DNA of 64,000 nt from a virus, in IMG/VR virus record IMGVR_UViG_3300033997_000243, positions 124,001 through 188,000 of that record; one strand, 5' to 3'. Below the pieces are notes generated by a model, which saw only the letters and a list, made by a program, of their open reading frames with translations, ran no database searches and had not been told where the DNA came from. A program made the position numbers and the translations under genes. This document shows, piece after piece, positions 53,070-60,742 of the stretch; positions within the stretch are counted from its first letter, which is position 1; each line of letters starts with the position of its first letter.

Positions 53070-53495
53070 CTATATTAAAATTCGACGATGCGGGTAGTAA
53101 CTCATTAAAATATTACCAGACCCGATTAAACCACTTACCGCAGATTTGATTTCGTACTTATCCCACAAACTTTTTGCAAACGCATCAACAATGAATATAG
53201 GTAAATGGTCTAACACAACATAATCATATTTACCTTGGTAAAATTCAGAGATCACATATTTGGCCGCATAGTTTAAGGCTGAACGTGCGTAAGGGCAATG
53301 ATCTTTTCCAGCGGCTGCCTCGAAAAGATCTTGAGTTAATATCTCTGGATTAACGGTCAAAACAAAACTTTCATTCATTGCCTTTCTGTTGGCTTCGCTT
53401 AAAAGTCCAGCACGATGTCCAGACTTTTCTATTGAGTAATGTGTATCACCAAACTCAGAAAGAAACAAAAAGTTTAACGTATTTATTAATTGCAT
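53070..53495 (-). CDS. Hypothetical protein, paralog of the 58.2-kb gene
   Basis: 141 residues, ATG preceded by AAAGGAGAATATT. YDYVVLDHLPIFIVDAFAKSL and the C-terminal HRRIL align with PDYVLVDGIPLFFVQHIVDQL and HKRII in the 133-residue protein at 58186. Helical N-terminal half. Stem-loop H3 lies in its leader. Confidence 0.85.
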   Translation of the reverse strand: MQLINTLNFLFLSEFGDTHYSIEKSGHRAGLLSEANRKAMNESFVLTVNPEILTQDLFEAAAGKDHCPYARSALNYAAKYVISEFYQGKYDYVVLDHLPIFIVDAFAKSLWDKYEIKSAVSGLIGSGNILMSYYPHRRILI

Positions 53496-53522
53496 AATAT
53501 TCTCCTTTAAGAATTTTTGATT

Positions 53523-53545
53523 GCGTACACTAAAGTAATGTACGC
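53523..53545 (-). repeat. Intergenic stem-loop, family copy H3
   Basis: Minus-strand stem GCGTACA/TGTACGC with 9-nt loop TTACTTTAG, preceded by GTA, 11 nt after the upstream stop. Compared with H1 four stem positions changed on both sides (compensating), strong evidence for a selected RNA structure. Confidence 0.72.
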
Positions 53546-53556
53546 TACAAACAAAC

Positions 53557-53985
53557 TTATTCGGTTTGAGAAGAAAGTTTCACCATTACAAAAGGAACTC
53601 CGCCGGGTAAACTGGAATTTCTTTCCCGTGGCGTTAAAGTCAGTAACTCAAGTGCAACGCCAAGACATACAAGTTGATCAACAATTCTTTGTTGGCCAGT
53701 CCAGAGCGCACCACTTTTATCAGCACACATATTCAGAAAAGTTTCACCTTCAGTTCTTCTGAAAGAATCATCCAGTTGATTTAACATATCAACAACAGAT
53801 TCTTTGTGGCCGCGACAACGCTCTGGATGAAAGCCAACTTTTGTGACAACACCTGAACCTAAAAGATAAGTGCCTTCTTCAAGAATTGGCCCTTTGTCAG
53901 CAACTTCCTCTCCACGAAAAAGAGAATCAAGAAAAATTGCTGTCACGTTTTCTGACGTAAGTTTCATTACATTTTGTTTGGTCAT
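53557..53985 (-). CDS. Conserved phage hypothetical protein
   Basis: 142 residues; GGAGAAATGT precedes the ATG at 53985. VTKVGFHPERCRGHKESV, then LPGGVPFVMV, matches an uncharacterised protein family common in phages (KVGFHPERxxxHxxxI, SFLNAC, QWTGxxxxxxxLxxLG, PGGxPY). Probable enzyme-like fold; activity unknown. Confidence 0.86.
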   Translation of the reverse strand: MTKQNVMKLTSENVTAIFLDSLFRGEEVADKGPILEEGTYLLGSGVVTKVGFHPERCRGHKESVVDMLNQLDDSFRRTEGETFLNMCADKSGALWTGQQRIVDQLVCLGVALELLTLTPRERNSSLPGGVPFVMVKLSSQTE

Positions 53986-53997
53986 ACATTTCTCCAA

Positions 53998-54309
53998 TTA
54001 ATCTTTTTTCCAATTACCATCAACGTAAGTGTAAGTACCTTCACCAACTTTGCAGTAAAAATCTAAGGCAGATATGGCTCCTTGGCCGTAACCTGCTTTG
54101 TTGCAAGCATCTGCAATAGTTGCACCCCTTACAACCTCTTTTTTACCACCAATAAAGTAAAGAGTGAATTCGTGAACGTCTGGCGTATTAGTCAGCACAA
54201 CAGCACGATCAATAACTTCCTGATCCACAACCAGAGTCACAGTTCCGTTAGCTTTATTAACGGTAAAAGTTGACGCCAGTATTTGCTTTAAAATTTCTTT
54301 TGCTTCCAT
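53998..54309 (-). CDS. Conserved phage hypothetical protein
   Basis: 103 residues, ATG preceded by AGAGGATAAC. VVRGATIADACNKAGYGQGAISALDFY recalls a phage protein family with GATIADAxNxAGYGxGAxxALDxY. Alpha/beta, cytoplasmic. Stem-loop H4 in its leader. Activity unknown. Confidence 0.83.
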   Translation of the reverse strand: MEAKEILKQILASTFTVNKANGTVTLVVDQEVIDRAVVLTNTPDVHEFTLYFIGGKKEVVRGATIADACNKAGYGQGAISALDFYCKVGEGTYTYVDGNWKKD

Positions 54310-54348
54310 TTTGTTATCCTCTTTTTGTCAAGTACAATTGTTTTCATT

Positions 54349-54372
54349 GAGTACACTGAATGCAATGTACTC
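54349..54372 (-). repeat. Intergenic stem-loop, family copy H4
   Basis: Minus-strand stem GAGTACA/TGTACTC with 10-nt loop TTGCATTCAG, preceded by CTA, 10 nt after the upstream stop. Two stem pairs differ from H3 with both partners exchanged. Confidence 0.7.
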
Positions 54373-54382
54373 TAGTAAACAA

Positions 54383-54727
54383 CTATGCCAGCGGGTCATA
54401 GCCAAGGACGCCAACTCGTGCATCACGAACTTTTTCATCAGATCCATCTGCATAACGATCTGGTGATTCATCAGAAGTAAAATAATCGTAAAGCTTTTCA
54501 GCATCAACGATTGATCTCAGACCGAAAGAAAGATTTTCATCCTGACTTTCCAGCCAAGCGGTAATATCACTCATTCTTTCCGCAATGTTTACACGTTGTT
54601 TTGGTGACTGAGCAGCCCGAACTTTTTTCGCATCTGTTCCAGTCACATTGTCGATTGCATCCAAAGCAGATTGTTGAATTGCTTTGGCTTCTTCTTTCGT
54701 TGGTTTGCGAACTTTTTTATCGGACAT
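54383..54727 (-). CDS. Hypothetical charged protein
   Basis: 114 residues, ATG preceded by AAAGGAGAGC. Basic, Lys- and Gln-rich N-terminal helix (KKVRKPTKEEAKAIQQ) followed by an acidic, Tyr- and Asp-rich end (SDESPDRYADGSDEK). May be a flexible adaptor. No family recognised. Confidence 0.83.
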   Translation of the reverse strand: MSDKKVRKPTKEEAKAIQQSALDAIDNVTGTDAKKVRAAQSPKQRVNIAERMSDITAWLESQDENLSFGLRSIVDAEKLYDYFTSDESPDRYADGSDEKVRDARVGVLGYDPLA

Positions 54728-54750
54728 ACATTGCTCTCCTTTAATAAAAA

Positions 54751-55314
54751 CTACTTTAAAAGTTTAATACGCTGATCTAAAAATGTTTGTAACACACCTT
54801 CGTCAGCCAATTCACAATAATCGTCATCGTACTCTGTTGGATTTAACGCTGAGATTAAAAGATCGTCAGTAAACTCCACTTTGAAAATATCCTGTTTATA
54901 AACAGCTGGAATTTCGCAACCTAGTATGTAAGACACACAGGTAACAACATTATGTCTTACGTACATAATCTGGAAGGAAAGAAGTTCTGAACATTCGTAA
55001 ATTGAACAGAGTTCTTTGTAAACTTTCAATCCAAAATTCAAAATGAAATCTGGCTGCCCAACAAAGTTCGGCATAGGTCTGTATATTCTTTTTACGTTCA
55101 ATGAAGCACTGGATTTTGAATCTTTAAGAAAACATTCGATTACAACTGGCAAAGTATCTACTTTGTTTTCTTTAAGCTTGCTGTTCCAGTCCTCTATAAA
55201 AAAGTCGGAATCTACAAATCTAGCTGCCGCATGTAAGTGACCGCTTTGATCATCCATGTCATCGATTTTAATAGTGAAAAGTTTGCGATTTATTGAGTTA
55301 GCTGAATTATTCAT
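54751..55314 (-). CDS. Hypothetical protein, first gene after promoter P3
   Basis: 187 residues starting MNNSANSINRKLF; AAGGTAAGAC precedes the ATG at 55314. A longer frame exists only because promoter P3 is open in that phase. Alpha/beta soluble protein without recognised motif. As the first gene of a very long unit it may be among the earliest expressed. Confidence 0.85.
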   Translation of the reverse strand: MNNSANSINRKLFTIKIDDMDDQSGHLHAAARFVDSDFFIEDWNSKLKENKVDTLPVVIECFLKDSKSSASLNVKRIYRPMPNFVGQPDFILNFGLKVYKELCSIYECSELLSFQIMYVRHNVVTCVSYILGCEIPAVYKQDIFKVEFTDDLLISALNPTEYDDDYCELADEGVLQTFLDQRIKLLK

Positions 55315-55361
55315 TTGTCTTACCTTACTTAGATTTAAAGCACTATTGCTTTGTTTCAATG

Positions 55362-55442
55362 TGCCTATTATAGCAAAATAGGGGCTGATCAACAACCCCT
55401 ATTTTTGACACGCCTCGATCAGTTCAGCTACTTTCAACGATT
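55362..55442 (-). promoter_or_regulatory. Promoter P3 with embedded terminator hairpin
   Basis: TGCTATAAT with TATAAT at 55367-55372, TTG at -35, and the block GTGTCAAAAATA at constant distance upstream, preceded by GAACTGATCGAGG. The spacer GGGGTTG/CAGCCCC is a 7-bp hairpin followed by TATTTT, so upstream transcription may stop where downstream starts. Confidence 0.85.
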
Positions 55443-55446
55443 TTTG

Positions 55447-57666
55447 TTAGTTTCCCTTAACCGGCAAATGTTCTCCAATACGCGCTATCCATAATACACC
55501 GTCAATGATTTTGAAGTGAACTTGAATAGTAGCATCTTCACTGCGACGAGTACCAAGCGTTAAATGCTGGATAAAAGTTTGCGGCTTTCCTTCAACATTA
55601 AATACACGCATTGCACTCAATACTTTGTTAGTCATTACAACTTCGCTTTCGTTGGCTTTGTATTTGTTGCCAAGAATATCCATCGCTTCTGAATCAGGAA
55701 TACCTGAAGTGATTGCTTGAAAGTAAGGCCCACACAAACGAACCAACATTTTTAAAAGTTTACGTGGATGGCGATACGTATTGCTTTCCAGATTCGACAT
55801 ATCCAGAAAGCGAGTGGCCGGAAACATTTCTTTGATGATTGTAACTACATCACACAAAGTTGGTTCATCCGTTAACGCATTTAATGTTGCATCCGTATAT
55901 TTGGCAACAACAATACTTTCTTGCGTTTCGTGTTTCTTGCTAAGCTTGTTTTTGAGATCCGCTATTTCAAGCAACAGATCTTTATTCTCAAGAAGTACCA
56001 ATTGAAGTTCATCAGTTTTTTCCGTAGAAACTTCTTTTGGATCTTCTGATTTCAAAACATACTTTTCAGCAATCAACACGTATTCGTTGGCGCTAACAAC
56101 CAAAGTATCTATCCATGATTCTACTCGCATTACAGACAAAGCAAGTGAATCCGAACAATCCACCATTTCCACAATAATATCTTGCTTGTGTGCAACGTCT
56201 TTAGCGGCGGCCAGAGTAGCAGTCAATTCGCTAAGACGTTTATCAGACTCAAGTGCTTTGCTGAAGTGCTCCAAGAAAAGTCGTTCAGATTGTGCGTCAG
56301 ACTTTCCTAAAGATTCATCTGTAACCCGAAGTTCGATAGGGCCACGAATTTCAGTTAACAACTCTTCACCGCGAGAAGGATCAAGTTGCAGACTTTCTAC
56401 GTATTCGATCTGAAGTTTGATGTTCGCATGTTTTGCCTTCAGGTTTTCCATTGTCTGAGTTAAAAGGTTATTTACTTCTCCACTCTTTTCAATGTCGGCC
56501 AAGTGTGAATATGCACTTGACAGATTTTCGGTTATGGCCTTGAAGTCACTTATCAAAGTTTTCTTGGCCGTTTCATCCAGACCAAAGTAAGACCGCAAAT
56601 CAACTTTATCCAGAAGCGCAAACTTTTTCTTGGCTTCCAAAAGTCTATCAAGTTGTTCATCAATTTCTTCATCAATAAACTTCAGGCCGCAATCGGCAGC
56701 AACTTCAAAAAGAACTCTGTCAACTTCACCAAAGTCAAAACCTTTGGTTCTGGCTTCCAGCATTTCTTTTGAGTTACCCAACTTTCCAATTACAGTGCGT
56801 TCATCTAATTGAGGCCAATTACGAACGTAGAAAGCCCAAATAGAAAACGTACAGGTAAATGTTGAGCTAATAAATGCGAGGAAAAGTAAACACGCATTCA
56901 ACCTGTTTAACTCAGTATTTTCATCGTGAGTTTTACACTCTTCGATCAAATACTCAAAATAAAAGGCCGCAGCGTTAACCATTTGTTTGCATGTATTATA
57001 TTCGCGCAAAGGCAACATATTGAAAAGCGAATTAATAAAGCTGGAATTAGCTTTCAAAGTTTTTGCTTCAGCGTATTCAGGCAACTTAGGCCAGCCTAAA
57101 ATATTTATGGCTGCTCTCAACATTCTCATTGACCATGCGTAATTCCATTTATCCGCAGATCTTTTTAATGGAACGGCAAACTGCATAAAGAACAAACAAT
57201 CTTCTTTGGTCTGCAATTCAGATTGATTACGAGCATGTCTTGGATAGCCGCCAACTGTCATCATTTCGTCAATCAAACGAATCGGCGCTTTACTATCCGC
57301 AAGAACACCAAGTTCTTTCATCAGTTTAAAAAAGTTGATCTGTTTTGGATACTCACCAAAATAAAATCTTGGGAAAGCAGCGGTTGCCACAATCTTTGAC
57401 ATCAGTTCGTCATTTTCCTCAGACGTAACAACAAGATGTGCGTACTTATCCGTGTTATGTTCGTAAGGAATTGAAAACAATGTAGGATCTTGAATACACT
57501 GTTTAAAGTTGCTGAGTAAAAGTTTGATTCGATTTTTGCGTACAGCCTCTTCAGGATCTTTTCCTGAAAACAAATCGATAACTTCTATAGAAACACCACT
57601 TTCTTGCAATGACTTAACATCTAAGCCTTTGCTGCGTAGAAGATCTAACGTAGCTTTAGAATCCAT
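55447..57666 (-). CDS. Large coiled-coil protein with conserved C-terminal module
   Basis: 739 residues, the largest protein here; ATG preceded by AGGGAAAG. Helical N-terminal 330 residues, then long coiled coils (about 370-450 and 530-600, e.g. VLLENKDLLLEIADLKNKL). The last 130 residues (SNTYRHPRKLLKML, FIQHLTLGTRRSE, IQVHFKIIDGVLWIARIGEHLPV) resemble the C-terminal module of bacterial coiled-coil proteins I recall, ending xRIYFxxxxxxxxxIGHxGxHLP. That module is of unknown activity; those proteins are sometimes found near defence genes. The role here is open. Confidence 0.85.
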   Translation of the reverse strand: MDSKATLDLLRSKGLDVKSLQESGVSIEVIDLFSGKDPEEAVRKNRIKLLLSNFKQCIQDPTLFSIPYEHNTDKYAHLVVTSEENDELMSKIVATAAFPRFYFGEYPKQINFFKLMKELGVLADSKAPIRLIDEMMTVGGYPRHARNQSELQTKEDCLFFMQFAVPLKRSADKWNYAWSMRMLRAAINILGWPKLPEYAEAKTLKANSSFINSLFNMLPLREYNTCKQMVNAAAFYFEYLIEECKTHDENTELNRLNACLLFLAFISSTFTCTFSIWAFYVRNWPQLDERTVIGKLGNSKEMLEARTKGFDFGEVDRVLFEVAADCGLKFIDEEIDEQLDRLLEAKKKFALLDKVDLRSYFGLDETAKKTLISDFKAITENLSSAYSHLADIEKSGEVNNLLTQTMENLKAKHANIKLQIEYVESLQLDPSRGEELLTEIRGPIELRVTDESLGKSDAQSERLFLEHFSKALESDKRLSELTATLAAAKDVAHKQDIIVEMVDCSDSLALSVMRVESWIDTLVVSANEYVLIAEKYVLKSEDPKEVSTEKTDELQLVLLENKDLLLEIADLKNKLSKKHETQESIVVAKYTDATLNALTDEPTLCDVVTIIKEMFPATRFLDMSNLESNTYRHPRKLLKMLVRLCGPYFQAITSGIPDSEAMDILGNKYKANESEVVMTNKVLSAMRVFNVEGKPQTFIQHLTLGTRRSEDATIQVHFKIIDGVLWIARIGEHLPVKGN

Positions 57667-57675
57667 TTTCTTTCC

Positions 57676-58176
57676 CTAAAAAATTGTTGAAAGTAATTCG
57701 CGCATTGCACGATCTTGTTTGCGCTCTATTTTGTTTGAGCGTCTGGTAAGTGTGGCATGAATAACCAAACTTTCCATAGTCCCCTGAAAAACAGAACCAG
57801 TTCTTCTAACCTGAACAACTTTATTTTCAGCAAAGTTGTGTAGCTCAAGTTTAACTGTTTGACCGTGTTTCATAACACGACGAGCAATACCAGTAAGAAT
57901 ATCGAAAGTAAGATCATATTCTACGCCGTTACGCTCTTTGCACCACAGAAAAAGTTTGTCGTTGGAATAAAAGATTAGACCTTTACGGCTGGCTGTTTTT
58001 GAAAGATTGTACAGCTGCTCTAAAGTAAGATCAAAAATCATACTTGGAACCGTAACATCTGATCCAGCATCAAAGTTGATCTTAAGTTCACCGCTTTGTA
58101 TTTTGAAAACACAACCTTCCATAATTCGCACCAGACGTTTTTCGACTAAAGTGCGCGGTACTTTATTTTTCTTCAT
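57676..58176 (-). CDS. Hypothetical basic protein
   Basis: 166 residues, ATG preceded by AAGGAGATACC. Basic at both ends (MKKNKVPRTLVEKRLVR and RRSNKIERKQDRAMR), with beta-rich middle; might bind nucleic acid. No family recognised. Confidence 0.85.
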   Translation of the reverse strand: MKKNKVPRTLVEKRLVRIMEGCVFKIQSGELKINFDAGSDVTVPSMIFDLTLEQLYNLSKTASRKGLIFYSNDKLFLWCKERNGVEYDLTFDILTGIARRVMKHGQTVKLELHNFAENKVVQVRRTGSVFQGTMESLVIHATLTRRSNKIERKQDRAMRELLSTIF

Positions 58177-58185
58177 GGTATCTCC

Positions 58186-58587
58186 TTAAATGATACGTTT
58201 ATGATCCATATTCATTTGCACAATACAAATGTTTTTTGGCGGTAAAACAATAAGCGTTGCGCTATCCAAACTTATTGCATGTAATTGATCAACAATGTGT
58301 TGAACAAAAAATAAGGGAATGCCATCAACCAAAACATAGTCTGGAACATAACTAGCTTGATTCATAGCATCATCCATGATACAAGCAATCTTTTCAGCTT
58401 GCTTATAAAGCAGTGCTGATGATAACTTTGTATCATCTGATAAAAGGTTTACAACTTCATCAAATAAATCGTAAACTTTTTGCTGAGTAGATTCAGGCAA
58501 AACAAAAGTTACTATTGGAATATCATTCAATTGATCAAAATTCGATGGAACAAAAATACGCCTTGATAGCATAGCGAGTTTAATCAT
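58186..58587 (-). CDS. Hypothetical protein, paralog of the 53.1-kb gene
   Basis: 133 residues; GAGGTATTT precedes the ATG at 58587. First gene after promoter P4. PDYVLVDGIPLFFVQHIVDQL and the C-terminal HKRII match the gene at 53070. Helical N-terminal half. Function unknown. Confidence 0.84.
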   Translation of the reverse strand: MIKLAMLSRRIFVPSNFDQLNDIPIVTFVLPESTQQKVYDLFDEVVNLLSDDTKLSSALLYKQAEKIACIMDDAMNQASYVPDYVLVDGIPLFFVQHIVDQLHAISLDSATLIVLPPKNICIVQMNMDHKRII

Positions 58588-58639
58588 AAATACCTCAAAT
58601 TGAGTTAAAACAAGCAAGGTCGTTTCTTGATTTTCTTGG

Positions 58640-58702
58640 CCCTATTATAGCAAAAAGGGGCAGCCGAAGCCACCCCTATTTTTGACACACTTGGATCAGT
58701 TC
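58640..58702 (-). promoter_or_regulatory. Promoter P4 with embedded UUCG terminator
   Basis: TGCTATAAT with TATAAT at 58644-58649 and the block GTGTCAAAAATA, preceded by GATCCAA. The 20-nt spacer GGGGTGGCTTCGGCTGCCCC folds into a UUCG-capped hairpin followed by TTTTT, a complete intrinsic terminator inside the promoter. Confidence 0.86.
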
Positions 58703-58932
58703 GTTTTTAACGACTCTAATATTTGAAGAATCTTGTGAGCATTGTTATTAATCTCATAAGATTGTCCAACTATAATAATGGAAGCCAAGATTAAAATAGC
58801 TTTGATGAAACGATTGAAAGTAACATCCTTTTCCACGCAAATATTATTCTGCTTAGCATGTATATAGCGAATCACAGTACAAAACAAACAAGCAATAAAG
58901 ATTGAGAACAAAACATTTAAAATATCTTGCAT
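58696..58932 (-). CDS. Small two-helix membrane protein
   Basis: 78 residues, ATG preceded by GGAAACGT. Two membrane segments (about 5-25 and 42-60) with a basic loop; short hydrophilic tail. Last gene before promoter P4. No family recognised. Confidence 0.81.
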   Translation of the reverse strand: MQDILNVLFSIFIACLFCTVIRYIHAKQNNICVEKDVTFNRFIKAILILASIIIVGQSYEINNNAHKILQILESLKTN

Positions 58933-58933
58933 T

Positions 58934-59197
58934 TTACGTTTCCAAATTGAATGTGTCTGAATTCCAAATCACTATTGTTTCCAGTACCTTCGGATCATCC
59001 GTAGAGCCTACAGAGAAACTCGCTCCTTTAGCACAATCAGGTAATTCAGCTGGAACCCAAGAAGCCAATCCGATTTTACGATACTCGCCAGCAGAAATAG
59101 AATCTGGAACAAGTCCAAGCTCTTTAATCTCTTGAGTAGTCATAAACTTTTTAGCATTCTGTTTGATATGATCGAAAGAAATAGAATCAGCTGTCAT
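58934..59197 (-). CDS. Small hypothetical protein
   Basis: 87 residues starting MTADSISFDHIKQ; GTGAGGATAA precedes the ATG at 59197, and the longer frame would overlap the neighbour by 97 bp. Alpha/beta miniprotein, acidic end. No family recognised. Confidence 0.8.
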   Translation of the reverse strand: MTADSISFDHIKQNAKKFMTTQEIKELGLVPDSISAGEYRKIGLASWVPAELPDCAKGASFSVGSTDDPKVLETIVIWNSDTFNLET

Positions 59198-60176
59198 TTT
59201 TATCCTCACAGATGGCATCAAATTTGCCGTAAAAGAAATCGTGATCAATCGTTTTGTTTTGTCTGTTAATAGTTGCAAGAACAAACTTTTCTTTATTCAT
59301 CATTCTAAAAACACGGGTAACTGCGTCATACGAATTACGATTACTTTCTACAATTTTTTGTTTCGACTCTTCTGGCCCTTTGGTTTCATCAAGAACACGG
59401 TGCATAGGATGGGTAACTAAAGTTTCTACACCGTCAATATTTACGAGTCGTACAAAGTTAAATAAACGCTCAAAGACATTTAATTTATCTTCCAGCGTTT
59501 TGTGAAAGGCAATATGAGTTGCCCATTCAGGTATATAATTGTTATCAAACAAATATTGCAGGTCTGGAACAGAGTAAACACCGTAAGCAGATTTCTGTTC
59601 AAATCTAAATGGAGATCTTGTATACTCCAATTCTTTTAAATAAATACGTTCCAGAATGTTAAGGTGAGTGATCTGGAAAAGTCTACTTAAAATTTCGGTC
59701 TGGAACGAAAGATCTTTTTCGTGAGGGAAACCATCGTAACGAAGAATACTACTTAAGCGTTGTTTTCCGTTAGGTGTATCAACTTTCAACCCGTATAAAT
59801 CTTTTATTTCTCGCAACTTTGACCAACCAACGCCGAAATATTTGGTTAGTACATTCAAAATAGGTTTTGGAATAAGAGCTTCTTCTGCTTCATCTTCTTC
59901 CCTTGAAGAGACTAACACATCATGCTGCTCTGCAAAAAAGAATACTTCTAACGGACATTCGTTTATACCGAGTTGTGGATCTTCTTCACGATGCAACCAA
60001 CACAGAGGTCGAATAGAATAGATACCGTAATTTTTTGAAGGTGGTTTTAGTCCAGCACGTAATTCATCAAGTTTGAAAAGTTTAACACCTGCATCAGTTA
60101 AATCATTCAGCATTGAGTATGCGTTTGCCTGATTTTTTATTGCAGCTTGTTCAATACGAAAAATGTTTATATCCAT
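59187..60176 (-). CDS. Hypothetical protein, paralog of the 60.7-kb gene
   Basis: 329 residues, ATG preceded by AAGGAAATA. YSVPDLQYLFDNNYIPEWATHIAF, then FNFVRLVNIDGVETLVTHP, aligns with the 323-residue protein at 60729 (YSVEDITDLIVSQYSLPWATHVGY, then VNLDGEQLMVRHP). Alpha/beta, soluble. The pair flanks the YgiB-like lipoprotein gene. No known activity. Confidence 0.87.
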   Translation of the reverse strand: MDINIFRIEQAAIKNQANAYSMLNDLTDAGVKLFKLDELRAGLKPPSKNYGIYSIRPLCWLHREEDPQLGINECPLEVFFFAEQHDVLVSSREEDEAEEALIPKPILNVLTKYFGVGWSKLREIKDLYGLKVDTPNGKQRLSSILRYDGFPHEKDLSFQTEILSRLFQITHLNILERIYLKELEYTRSPFRFEQKSAYGVYSVPDLQYLFDNNYIPEWATHIAFHKTLEDKLNVFERLFNFVRLVNIDGVETLVTHPMHRVLDETKGPEESKQKIVESNRNSYDAVTRVFRMMNKEKFVLATINRQNKTIDHDFFYGKFDAICEDKNDS

Positions 60177-60220
60177 TTTTATTTCCTTTGGCCTTTGTCG
60201 GCACGTTAGTTTAATATGGT

Positions 60221-60742
60221 TTATCCGCCGTAACTTCCGCCGCTGTGTTTGTAGGCAGTTGCTCCAAATCCACCACGGTTTACAACTCCAGCAGCGGTGA
60301 CTGGAACAGAACTTGGATAAACTTTTGTGTGTCCAGTTTTGCTTGCTACCAGTTCATTTGTTGCTGTACGAAAGCCAGAAGGATCATCTTTTGAACGATA
60401 CAGCGGCTGGCTTTGTACAAAAGAACTTGCATTCGATGGATTGGTGGCACTTGACATATAGCCTGACATATACGGCATATAAACAAAGCCTCCACTACTT
60501 CCAGCGGTTGCCTCGCAATTTCCTGCGCCAAAATCTTCAGCGCAATCTTCTGGTTTTGTGTAACGAGGTGCAACTTGTTTGTGCAGTGCAGTTGCATCAG
60601 CAAAATCTTTCAAACACTTTTCTTTGTTGTAGTATGCAGCACATTGACCAACATTCTCAGACACTACTGGATAAACTGGTTCTTCACAGCCAGCCAATCC
60701 AGCTGTCATTAACACAAGAACAACTTTACTACTGCGCTTCAT
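60221..60742 (-). CDS. YgiB/DUF1190-like lipoprotein
   Basis: 173 residues starting MKRSSKVVLVLMTAGLAGCEEP; GAGGAATGCT precedes the ATG. The signal ends in LAGC, a lipobox. The order of PRYTKPEDCAEDFGAGNCE, VYMPYMSGYMSS, QPLYRSKDDPSG and RGGFGATAYKHSGGSYGG follows E. coli YgiB (APKYATREDC, WMPLMAGYMM, QPLFSSK, RGGFGESVAKQS). The family is usually outer-membrane or periplasmic and encoded near an amide ligase (YgiC), not seen here. Role in the phage unknown. Confidence 0.82.
   Translation of the reverse strand: MKRSSKVVLVLMTAGLAGCEEPVYPVVSENVGQCAAYYNKEKCLKDFADATALHKQVAPRYTKPEDCAEDFGAGNCEATAGSSGGFVYMPYMSGYMSSATNPSNASSFVQSQPLYRSKDDPSGFRTATNELVASKTGHTKVYPSSVPVTAAGVVNRGGFGATAYKHSGGSYGG

Noticed and set aside
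55781-56413. Plus-strand reading frames of up to 108 codons inside the 739-residue gene
   Set aside because: They are opposite-strand shadows in a gene with clear ribosome site and long open frame; no plus-strand gene in the window has supporting context.
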